This document shows, in pieces, positions 56,161 to 64,000 of a stretch of DNA of 64,000 nucleotides; positions within the stretch are counted from its first letter, which is position 1; the number at the start of each line of letters is the position of its first letter. A program made the translations under genes and the position numbers. The stretch comes from Cymbomonas tetramitiformis (lineage: Eukaryota > Chlorophyta > Pyramimonadophyceae > Pyramimonadales > Pyramimonadaceae), in NCBI GenBank assembly GCA_001247695.2, contig LGRX02033407.1, positions 1-64,000 of the forward strand, written 5' to 3'. Below the pieces are notes generated by a model. The model made no database searches and had not been told where the DNA came from. It saw nothing but the letters and a program-made list of their open reading frames with translations.

Positions 56161-58923
56161 CTACTCGGGGTCAAAGGGCAGAGTAGCACCGTCACCACAA
56201 TGATCACCGTAGCAGCCCGCAGTAGCACGGCGGAGCAACACGGGGCGGCCAAAGTGTAAGGTGCTGGTCATTGGAAAATCATTCGCCAGAGAATTTGACG
56301 GAGTCGGTGTTGCTGATTCGTCGATCACGGGAGGCTGCACCGCACCGGGGTGCTGCCAAGTGCTGCCCGAAGGCGGGGCCTCGTCACCTGAAGACGATGC
56401 CGGCGACAGCGGAGGACCGTCCTCAAATAACATGGCAGGCGGCGGCGGCCCGGGATGCCATGGCACCGGAGCCATATAGAGGCCCTGCCTCCTCTGTACC
56501 CGCCGGTGGAGACGAGGCGGAATAGCACACGGCACCGTAACAAGCGGCGCCTCTTCTCCCCTGCACAGCACAGGCTGCGGCGCAGCCCGACCCGATACCT
56601 GCACAGGGTCGATGTCATTGGCCACCGTATAGGTGGCAGCTCCCACTCCCATGACAGAAATCAAGAGAATGAAGGAAAGAAGGAAGGGCATCCCCCACAA
56701 GCCCGCGTGGGCGGGGAAGCCCCACGGAGGCTTTCCGCAGCCGTGGCTGCGGGGGGCACCGTCATGCCAATCTCCCAGAGCACCACCAGAGTGAGGTGCT
56801 CGGGCTGCGGGCGTTGACGAATGATTTGCCGAAATTGTCGAAGTCCGCGGCTTCACGACGAAGCTGCCGTCGGCGAGGTCCTCGTAATCGTCCGTGTCGT
56901 AACCCGTGAGATCAACCTGTCCGATGGCGGCGTGGTTCACGGTCTGAACGAACCCAGCGAACTCACCGTCCGCGTCCGCTGTGGCGGTCACCCGCGCCGA
57001 TTGAAGTGGCGCGGGCTTCACATCCTTTCCCTGCGAGACAGGCATAGCAGGGGCCGGCACGGCGGATACCGATGCCGCCGCACCACCTGCCGGAACCTGC
57101 TCCTCCGGTGTGGCCACCGCTGCGGCGGGTCCGCACACCAGAGCCGAAGCCCCCTGCCCGATGCCGGCAGGAGGCGGGAAAGATGCGTGGGTGTAATGCA
57201 CCTGCGGGTTGGCCGCGGAGTGAACCTCCGCGGCAAGATCGTCGAGCCGGCGGAGAATGTCATCTCCCTCGGAAGCCGGCTGCTGCTCCACGGTGAAGCC
57301 GTAGGCGGACACGTCGATGCCGCCCACCGCTCCCGCACAAAGCACCGCGGGCGGCCCGTACGCGGCTGCCGCACGTGCGAAGGACTCCGCCCCGTCATCC
57401 GCCGCCTGCTGGAACAATGCACACATGGCGAGCGCGTGCACCCCCTCTGCGTCCTCCTCGTCGATGGGAACGCAAAATGCCGCGGCAGAGGTGGGCGGGT
57501 GTTGGCGCCCGCCCAACGGGCAGTCGCGGTAAAAGTGATACGCCTCACCTTTTCCCGCCTTCTTGCACCTACCGCAGAACGGCTTCGCTCGTTGATCGTC
57601 GCGGTCGAATCCCACCGGTGGGGCCTTGTGGGTCCCCACACGGAATCCTCGCGGCTGCTGCCCCCGCTGCTGCTGCTGCCGCTGCTGCACCCGCTCCCGT
57701 TGTTGCCGCACAACCGGAGCGGCCTCACCGTGTTGCCGCTGCACGAGCTCCTTCAGCTCCGTGATCTTCTGAAGAAGGGCGTCGTACTCGCTGCTGGAAA
57801 GGTGCGCGGAGACGCCGTCCGCGCCAGAAGCCACCTTCCCCCCGCCCGTCTGTGCCCAAGCCTGGTAAATCTCCACAACCATGGAACGGAGCGAAACCAG
57901 TGACACCTGAGTCAAGTCAGCGGCCATGGGATAGCGGACCTTCACCGCAGCGTAGAAGGTCGGGTCGAGTCGGGTGTAGAGGCTTAATTTTCTGGTAGCC
58001 TCCGTCGGTGTCCAGTCAGACGCCCTGTTATCCCGCACCAAACGCTGTTCCTTAGCCAAAATCGGCTGCGGGTCAACGTTTGCGGGATAACGTAACGCGG
58101 CGTGCTCCTCCTGCTGCGACTCCCGTAGTGCCACCGGCACACAGCCCTTGATAACGTCGATGAGAGCTCGCCGTCCATCTCGGTCAGTCGAAGAATCCGT
58201 ACCAGTCAGCCAGACGAACGCGTTGCTGTGCTTCTCAATCACCAGGGCAAGAACGTCGTAGAGAAGCCCATTCACCCTGTTGACCACGGGTGCCAGAGGG
58301 TCGTCGAGGTCAAAGGCACGTAGCTCCAGACCGGCCGACTGAAACTCCGTACGCAGCTGCACCACCAGGTCGGACAGAAGGCCAGCGTCGTCCGTACCGC
58401 GAAAATGATGTTTCTTGTCGCCAAGAATATCCTCGCGGATACTCTTGGCCCAAGCTCGATGCAGTCGCGACTTGTAGATCTCGTCGACGAGCTTGGACTG
58501 CTCCTGCAGGTAACGTCTGACGGCCACGTCCTCGTCGACGTTCGATGCAGGGTTGGGGGTAGGAACAGAAGGCGTAGCCCCCGTTGGTGTGTTCCGTACC
58601 CCGTCGATCAACCTCAGAGAGGCGTCGATGTCGCTGTCCCTCGTGAGGGACTTCTTGGATCTCGTTGTGATTCCCATCTCTAGATAAGCCTGAGGGGAGG
58701 CGGTACGCTGCAGCACGTTTGGGTAGGGTCGCGGAGAAAACGCGACGTCACAGATACGGAGCGAGCGGTCGAGCCATGCGAGCGAGGGGCAAAGGAAGAT
58801 GTTGTCGAGGTCAAAGGTGCCAAGGTCACCAGCCCAAAAATCGGTAGCCAGCGGGATCAAGACTAGCAGAAAACCGTGAATGAACATTGCGTCGACGAAA
58901 CCCGATCCAAGCCGGCACCCCAT
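56161..58923 (-). CDS. Gag-like retroelement protein, second copy with a different tail
   Basis: 920 codons from the ATG at 58923. Same plan as 14819-17386: N-terminal hydrophobic span (FIHGFLLVLIPLATDFWAG), then GTFDLDNIFLCPS; Met-led TTRSKKSLTRDSDIDASLRL; a capsid-like core almost the same residue for residue (DKKHHFRGTDDAGLLSDLVV; EKHSNAFVWLTGTD); zinc knuckle CGRCKKAGKGEAYHFYRDC; a second hydrophobic span (MPFLLSFILLISVMGVGAA). The tail after that span is unrelated to copy 1: Pro/Arg/Ser-rich rather than acidic/aromatic. No enzyme domains. The intact frame and conserved core suggest the protein is under selection when the element moves. Confidence 0.85.
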   Translation of the reverse strand: MGCRLGSGFVDAMFIHGFLLVLIPLATDFWAGDLGTFDLDNIFLCPSLAWLDRSLRICDVAFSPRPYPNVLQRTASPQAYLEMGITTRSKKSLTRDSDIDASLRLIDGVRNTPTGATPSVPTPNPASNVDEDVAVRRYLQEQSKLVDEIYKSRLHRAWAKSIREDILGDKKHHFRGTDDAGLLSDLVVQLRTEFQSAGLELRAFDLDDPLAPVVNRVNGLLYDVLALVIEKHSNAFVWLTGTDSSTDRDGRRALIDVIKGCVPVALRESQQEEHAALRYPANVDPQPILAKEQRLVRDNRASDWTPTEATRKLSLYTRLDPTFYAAVKVRYPMAADLTQVSLVSLRSMVVEIYQAWAQTGGGKVASGADGVSAHLSSSEYDALLQKITELKELVQRQHGEAAPVVRQQRERVQQRQQQQRGQQPRGFRVGTHKAPPVGFDRDDQRAKPFCGRCKKAGKGEAYHFYRDCPLGGRQHPPTSAAAFCVPIDEEDAEGVHALAMCALFQQAADDGAESFARAAAAYGPPAVLCAGAVGGIDVSAYGFTVEQQPASEGDDILRRLDDLAAEVHSAANPQVHYTHASFPPPAGIGQGASALVCGPAAAVATPEEQVPAGGAAASVSAVPAPAMPVSQGKDVKPAPLQSARVTATADADGEFAGFVQTVNHAAIGQVDLTGYDTDDYEDLADGSFVVKPRTSTISANHSSTPAARAPHSGGALGDWHDGAPRSHGCGKPPWGFPAHAGLWGMPFLLSFILLISVMGVGAATYTVANDIDPVQVSGRAAPQPVLCRGEEAPLVTVPCAIPPRLHRRVQRRQGLYMAPVPWHPGPPPPAMLFEDGPPLSPASSSGDEAPPSGSTWQHPGAVQPPVIDESATPTPSNSLANDFPMTSTLHFGRPVLLRRATAGCYGDHCGDGATLPFDPE

Positions 58924-59075
58924 AGCTGCGGCTCAAAGGCGCTCACCGCAAGCTGCTCATCTCAAAATTCTCGCTGATGCCCAAACGCGCAAACGCGCAC
59001 CACCTCTCCGAGCGGCCGTTTAGCCAATCATGGTCAAACTAGCAAGTGGAATAAAGCGTGGATGGGGCCACGACC

Positions 59076-59331
59076 TACCGGAATATCCTAGTTCACTAGA
59101 TATCAGAGGGTCCCGAACTGTGTGGATAAACTCTCATAAGATAAATAAACCCTAAGCTAGATATACCCGGAACGGTCTCGCAACGGTCTCGGAAACTAGC
59201 CTACCTGTGACACAGCGTGTGTCACAGCACGAACCTATAGATCAGTCAGCAGTCCAGTGTTGGTCCTAGGGGTCTGTCATAGGGGCCTGCACCGGGACTC
59301 CCAGTCAGGGCTGCCTATACAGATTCCAGCA
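59076..59331 (-). repeat. 5' LTR of copy 2
   Basis: 256 bp. Ends ATATTCCGGTA on the minus strand and is followed by GGTCGTGGCCCCATCC, as in copy 1. Confidence 0.9.
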
Positions 59332-59336
59332 TCCAG

Positions 59337-59445
59337 CAAACACGGCACGCAGGAGCAGTTAAGAATCAAGGGGCTATACCAGCCTGGCTAATACGGCATC
59401 GTCCACCAACACCAAACTAATTGTCCTACAGCTACATTACACTTT
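59337..59445. repeat. Flanking direct repeat, right copy
   Basis: 109-bp partner of 55471-55589 in the same orientation. See the finding on the long flanking duplication. Confidence 0.9.
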
Positions 59446-59710
59446 GCTCAGTCAGTTTTGAAAGATGCTAGATATATCATATAGATATAACTATATGCTG
59501 AACCCTAAATACAGGGCTTCGGATATCAGAACGGTCGGAATTGATAAGTTCTCAAAGGTGAAAATACTCCCGAGATATAACTCAGGTTTTAGGTTTCGGC
59601 TTTCGGGTGACGGTCACCCAGACTACTTTCGGATGAGGCATGTGACACAATTCAGGGTCGCGGTGCCAAATCCAGCACACCACCTAGTGCGGGAACCGGA
59701 ACTAGGTGGC
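59446..59710 (-). repeat. Remnant LTR of a related family
   Basis: Read on the minus strand: stem-loop CCACCTAGTTCC...ACTAGGTGGTG, then TGCTGGATTTGGCACC, the same stem-loop-plus-TGCTGG start as the intact elements. It contains GGGTGACCGTCACCC, another short palindrome. No coding partner remains. Confidence 0.5.
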
Positions 59711-60137
59711 CGAAACAGGGACAAATGCCTCTTAGGCAGAAAAGTTAGTGCTAGTGAAAGGCACTGTGCTCATACTGGCCAGCCCCCCCTCCGAACAGGC
59801 AGTGCAGAACGCTACGGCTACTACCGTACTTTCTACTGCGCGCAATTCTGATACACTGAAAACTTAAAGCCGAAAACCCTAGAAGACAGTTGACCATCTT
59901 GGGCCATCCCACTCTAGCAGCATCTCAAACTGAAGGTGGGTAGATACACCCTGTGACTCTAACTAACCATTGTTGATACAGAGCCCGGGTAAGCCGGTAC
60001 CATTGTAAGTCGAAGCACAGGCGGGGTTCCCATAGTCCGATGATTCAAGCGTAGAAGAAAATGAGGAAAAGCCGATGTAGTTGAAGTCGATCGAAGAAGT
60101 CCAGGGTGTCAGCGAGATGAGAATGTAGCCCTCCTCG
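59711..60137. other. No recognised gene
   Basis: Short flank between LTR remnant and MITE. No coding signal. Confidence 0.3.
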
Positions 60138-60139
60138 TA

Positions 60140-60479
60140 CAGTAATCACTCACCTTTAAGAAAACCCGGCGATAAGAAACCAGCCAGCTTTTTCTTTTGG
60201 GGGGGGTACCGAAGTTGTCGAGAATAGCTGGCTGGTTTTTTTGAGCTATGGAATACTCGAAAATAAGAAATAGGTCTTTGGCGCCAGTGCAGAAAATTTT
60301 GAAAATGTCGCCTTTTTTAGTGTTTATCATTGGACTTTTAAAAATTGTTGGCTGATTGAAAGAAAATACTTGCTAATTCTTACCGATTCCATAGGACAAC
60401 GGCGGGGGGGGTACGCAAGTTGGTGGAATTAGCTGGCTGACCCCAAATCTCCGGTTTTCTTAAAGGTGAGTGATTACTG
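60140..60479. mobile_element. TA-flanked MITE, 340 bp
   Basis: Inverted ends of 27 bp or more: CAGTAATCACTCACCTTTAA plus GAAAACC at the left, and the exact complement at the right. Flanked by TA on both sides (60138-60139 and 60480-60481), as for Tc1/mariner-type elements. Inside, the block GGGGGGGTAC...AGCTGGCTGG occurs twice in direct orientation (about 60198-60236 and 60404-60441). No ORF. Confidence 0.9.
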
Positions 60480-60814
60480 TATACAGGTGATGCCGCACCA
60501 GAATGCAGCCGTACACCACCAACCCCGCCGCCCGTGATGAGCTGCGGCGTGGTGGAGAAATCATGCGTGGGAGAAAATGAGCCAGATCCCAAACCTCGAT
60601 CGTCGATGCCGCTGCCAGAAGTACCCCAGGACACTCATACGTAGCACCACCGACCGGTGGAGCTGCCGCGGCACCCACGCCGACACCACCAAGCGCGCGG
60701 CTGCGGTGAGCGGGACCGCGGTGGCACTCTGTCAAGATGAACAGGGTGCGCACCAGGAGAGATGTTAGGGCGGAACGCCCAAAGCCAATGGAAGGCCTGG
60801 GAGCCTCTCATCTT

Positions 60815-62280
60815 TGTCGCGAGGTCTTTTTATTTGTCGTGTCGCAAAAAAGATTCGTTTATATCAACGACGCTTCGCAGCTTTTTCAAAAATATGCTGT
60901 TTTTTTCATTTCGTTTCCCTTAACTCCTATGCGGGCATGACATATTTGGAGCAAATCTACGGGGTTTGGGTGAGGGGGTCTGACACCCCCCCCATATGCA
61001 GAGGTAAATGGGGTATCCTTCGGGAATATTTTGGCCAACCCTAACGCCCAAAAATTAGGTGTTATGCCATGCACATTTGGACCCTAAAAGTCCAATTCCG
61101 GGGTCACCTGAGGGCAAAAAGTGTGTATGTGTGTCGCATTTTTTGTAAATGGGGGACTCCTAGTTGGAAAAAGTGCAAATGTCGGCCGCTGCGGGCAGTG
61201 GCCATTTACTGAAAATGCCCGCCACATGCAAAAATTTTTGAAAAAAAAGAATATTCCTTCCAAAAAGTCCCTCAATTCTTAATAGGAAATTTAACAATCA
61301 CTACAAATGAGGAATATTGTCAATATTCTCCTTCATACCAAATACTAGTATCATCATCAATAAAATATAAGATACCATGAAATCATAAGGTACATTGTTT
61401 CACTCCATAAATGAGAATTTGCTATCTTCCTTCAAAAGTCGGTCAATAACTTCTGACACGGTGTTAACCTTAGCGCGGATATCTGAGGTTGTGAAATGCC
61501 ACTTCGTCGGTCCACCAAAATGATGATTCAGGGCGTCCCGCACAAACTTATCCGAGCGATGGGGAGCTGGTGCATTCCAATGCACCACACTCTCCATTAT
61601 GAGACCATCCTGAGTCAAGTGTCTCTCGCTTGCTGCATGCTTATCGATGCACGATCCTTGGCTCACCTTACTAAGCCCTCCGGGCCCTTAAAATCTCCGT
61701 TCCGCAACAGCCCTACGGGCCCTTAAATCGCCCTTGCGCCGGGCCTTTCAGGCCCTTCGGGCCAAATCCCTTATTTTTTAGGCCAAATCCCTGATTTCTC
61801 GGCGGCTGCAAGGTAGCCGCCGACAAGCACTTTTTCCAGCTAGGGGGGGACTATGACCAGGGCTATATGGGGTATGTAGCACCCTAATATGGTTTATTTG
61901 AAGCAAATAACGCTAATGATTCATAATTACCAAGAGGGTACCCTGTAGAGGGGGTGTGAGGGGGTGGGATGCCCCCAGATACCCCATATCAACATCTTGG
62001 TGTGTTCTCTCTCTCTTTTTTTTTAAGTACAAAAAGTTGCCCCAAACCCAACTCTATCGATCTAGCATAGTGTCATTATAGTGTTTTTTTTTCGGTCCTG
62101 GGCCAAAATTTGCCCCCTTCCGTATGTTGGGGGCCCATATTGAAGCACCAGGGGGGCTACAACGGGCCTGGGTTGGGGGCACATCGGTACCGATTCTACT
62201 CCGTTTTGGGGATAAAAGCCAGCATAGGAGTTAAAGGAGCGAAACAGGTTTCCTGGAAGAAAAAAAAAGTGACCTCGACA
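60815..62280. mobile_element. TIR element carrying the HWN-type ORF
   Basis: Inverted ends: CCTTAACTCCTATGCGGGC at about 60918-60936 pairs with the complement of GCCAGCATAGGAGTTAAAGG (62217-62236), and outer GTCGCGAGGTC (60816) pairs with GACCTCGAC (62271). It encloses the minus-strand ORF at 61400-61666. GGGGGTGTGAGGGGGT-type phrases repeat inside. Exact termini and target duplication could not be set. Confidence 0.55.
61400..61666 (-). CDS. Unclassified mobile-element protein (HWN-type domain)
   Basis: 88 codons. Segments GSCIDKHAASERHL, VVHWNAPAP, DALNHHFGG, KWHFTTSDIRAKVNTVSEVI and SKFSFME align with the broken gene at 41572-41830 at about 60% identity, with differences mostly conservative, so the reading frame is real. 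The first listed codon is not clearly a start; the protein may be part of a longer spliced product. No family recognised. Confidence 0.55.
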   Translation of the reverse strand: MSQGSCIDKHAASERHLTQDGLIMESVVHWNAPAPHRSDKFVRDALNHHFGGPTKWHFTTSDIRAKVNTVSEVIDRLLKEDSKFSFME

Positions 62281-63165
62281 GGCCACACCGCAAGAGCTGT
62301 CCCTCAAAATGTGTGGCGTTGGAAATTCTTTAAAAGTTTCCTGCCGATGTCAACAGTCCTACCCCGGATTGTGTCGAGAGCTCGCGCGTTTACCGGCCAA
62401 TCAATGATACGATAGCATCTGATGGATACAATGAATATGGGTCATAAGCAGAATAACCAATTGTGACTTTTGACGCAAAAGGTCTAAATGCGATCGATGC
62501 TCCAAGGCCAAAGGTGTGCGTCTTGGGCGAAAGCTCCCGCGTTTAATCTAACGATTTTACCAACGTCTCAACAGTTCTACATAGGATTGTATCGCGACCG
62601 ATCGTTCGTAGCCGACAATGAGAGACACGTTTAACATCCGAATTATACCACGAAGATATGCGGAATTTCCAATTATGAAGTTGTCGCAAAACTTCTCAGG
62701 GTGAAGATGTCAGCAGTCCTACACATGGTTGTATCCACCGTCTCAAGTCCAACTTTTCGTAATCGGTGATGCGATAGCATCCGATTTAAAATACAATGAA
62801 TCTGGCTCGTAAGCCGAATACAATATTATATTGTTATTTTCAATTTATATTTTGTAGACGATTGCGAATTCACGATTGAAGACATCTTCAATCGAGATAC
62901 AGTATGTGTCATGCCATAATATGAATATCCCGAATTGTCAGGGTGATCTCATTCTTCAAGTCTCAGTCTTTTGCGGCGCTCTGTGTAGTGTTTTCATCTC
63001 ACCTACTTCCCTGGGCCCTTTGTATTGATTCTGGCGGACTATATGTTTTTACAATGCAATGCGTATGTGAAAGTGCATGGTGTGTGCCGCGCGAGGCACG
63101 TGACGTGGGGGGCAATATTGCTTTCGTCTCACACATCCCATTGATTTGTGTTTGATTTCTGACTT
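62281..63165. repeat. Diverged repeat units, no gene
   Basis: Three related stretches begin near 62344, 62568 and 62708 with (A/C)GATGTCAACAGTCCTAC-like phrases. The first and third also share GATAGCATC, CAATGAAT and TAAGC(A/C)GAATA. Not coding. Confidence 0.45.
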
Positions 63166-63192
63166 TTTCGAGCAGCCTCGGTTTCCGATTGT

Positions 63193-63365
63193 GCAGAGAT
63201 TCTTGGAGGCCGGCGGGGCTTATTCACCACTGCCCGACGGTTTGGGCTATGTTTCTAACATCTCTGCTGAGCATCGCTTCGGTTTTTTTTTCAGGATTCA
63301 TTTTTTACGCTTGGCCTTTTTCAGAAGATGTGCCAGCAGCAACGTTTTTTTCTCCTGTGCGGTTG
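63193..63365 (+). repeat. tRNA-like SINE copy outside the MULE
   Basis: Same family as 10021 and 10192. Closed by a perfect 8-bp stem GCAGAGAT (63193-63200) and ATCTCTGC (63260-63267), with A-box-like TTCTTGGAGGCC and central hairpin. The tail has TTTTTACGCTTGGCC and GCCAGCAGCAACG, a decayed form of the palindrome in unit 1. Confidence 0.6.
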
Positions 63366-63430
63366 AAGCATGGTACGCACGAACACGGTGACCGTACGGG
63401 CAGATTGTGTCTGTACCGATTCGTTGCGTG

Positions 63431-63474
63431 TCCGCATATATATATGTATATATATGTGTATATATATATATACG
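63431..63474. repeat. (TA)n-type microsatellite
   Basis: Alternating TATATA with TGTA interruptions. Confidence 0.9.
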
Positions 63475-63477
63475 GAC

Positions 63478-63722
63478 ACCTGGAGTCCGTGGTGATAAGC
63501 GTCGGCTGCCTCAGTGGCCGCCTCGCTGAAGTACACGGTGGTCAACGTCGGCTGCCTCAGTGGCCGCCTCGCTGGAAGACAAGGAACTGGTCCACAATGA
63601 AGTGTGTGTATCCAGCACCCTGGAGTCCGTGGTGATAAGCGTCGGCTGCCTCGGTGGCCCTCGCTGAAGAAGTGCACGGTGGTCAACGTCGGCTGCCTCA
63701 GTGGCCGCCTCGCCGAAAGAAA
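63478..63722. repeat. Compound minisatellite, 4-5 copies
   Basis: Copies of GTCGGCTGCCTCAGTGGCCG plus CCTCGCTGAA alternate with two different spacers (GGAGTCCGTGGTGATAAGC and GTGCACGGTGGTCAAC). Long ORFs across it are artefacts. Confidence 0.9.
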
Positions 63723-64000
63723 AGGAACTACACACGGAGTCAAGCTAGGCCAGTGTACATAGTACCCCTGGGTTCACAAGAAACCTCGCTGCTCAAGAAT
63801 ATACTGATACGACCATCGTGGTCCAAGTGCTCGCTGGTAATATCCAAACGTCACACTGTTGCAGGTGGAAGGTGGAAGTCGCAATGCTCCTCCAGGTCCC
63901 AAACTATGATGCCATATACGCCTCCCGTCCATCTGAGACACGTATGAATAACGTGCTACCTCCATCTGCGCCCCAAGCGCGTGAATGCTCTGCTGCTATG
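63723..64000. other. No recognised gene; window end
   Basis: Short open frames only. The sequence is cut by the window edge. Confidence 0.3.

Larger units (their letters stand above)
55590..59331 (-). mobile_element. Gag-only LTR retroelement, copy 2
   Basis: Same family as 14414-17957, on the opposite strand. LTRs at 55590-55833 (3' LTR, 244 bp) and 59076-59331 (5' LTR, 256 bp) share TGCTGGAATCTGTATAGG starts and ATATTCCGGTA ends; the length difference is one small deletion. A single 920-codon ORF lies between. No 5-bp target duplication is present; instead a repeat of about 109-120 bp lies outside both LTRs. Confidence 0.9.

Noticed and set aside
56821..57903. 360-codon ORF antisense to the gag-like gene of copy 2, with a similar 309-codon antisense ORF at 15998-16927 in copy 1
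   Set aside because: Both lie in the same relative antisense frame of a GC-rich gene with G/C third positions, which leaves that frame open by codon bias. Similarity between them follows from conservation of the sense strand, and the composition (Arg/Leu/Gly/His) is typical of such shadows.

Overview
The window looks like nuclear DNA of a flagellated, photosynthetic eukaryote, most likely a prasinophyte-type green alga of the Cymbomonas/Pyramimonas kind. That lineage call is inference from gene content and style, because no search was possible. The evidence is: a Calvin-cycle sedoheptulose-bisphosphatase with a simple plastid transit peptide, a gamma-tocopherol methyltransferase, an RWP-RK transcription factor, a flagellar outer-arm-dynein docking subunit (ODAD4/TTC25), many spliceosomal introns, and a heavy load of retroelements and minisatellites.

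Layout. 1-4.5 kb: a 64-bp minisatellite, the 3' end of a decayed LTR element, and a 589-bp dispersed repeat. 5.5-12.8 kb (minus): a Ty3/gypsy chromovirus, broken by a premature stop and by a 2,040-bp Mutator-like insertion with a 9-bp target duplication; its pol also carries an 87-bp intron-like insert. 14.4-18.0 kb (plus) and 55.6-59.3 kb (minus): two nearly intact copies of a gag-only LTR retroelement family with unusual membrane segments and variable tails. 19.7-22.2 kb: the second copy of the dispersed repeat, a G-rich tract and a degenerate minisatellite. 22.4-25.2 kb (minus): the RWP-RK gene. 26.6-28.6 kb (plus): SBPase. 28.6-31.8 kb: gene-poor, with a tRNA-like SINE relic and palindromes. 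31.8-36.5 kb (minus): gamma-tocopherol methyltransferase. 38.5-40.4 kb (plus): SPC25 kinetochore subunit, nine exons. 41.4-42.4 kb: broken copy of an unclassified mobile-element gene. 44.9-54.3 kb (minus): ODAD4, at least 13 exons. 59.4-64 kb: LTR remnant, TA-flanked MITE, TIR element, tRNA-like SINE copy and a minisatellite.

The host genes are not an operon and do not share one pathway. SBPase and the tocopherol enzyme act in the plastid, SPC25 in the nucleus at mitosis, ODAD4 in the cilium. What ties the region together is architecture. The RWP-RK, tocopherol and ODAD4 genes are built from small exons, mostly phase 0 and of length divisible by three, separated by introns that repeatedly hold a private minisatellite. 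SPC25 has short introns, seven of eight in phase 1. Exon boundaries were read by eye from splice signals, frame and family similarity; host-gene termini are the least certain parts.
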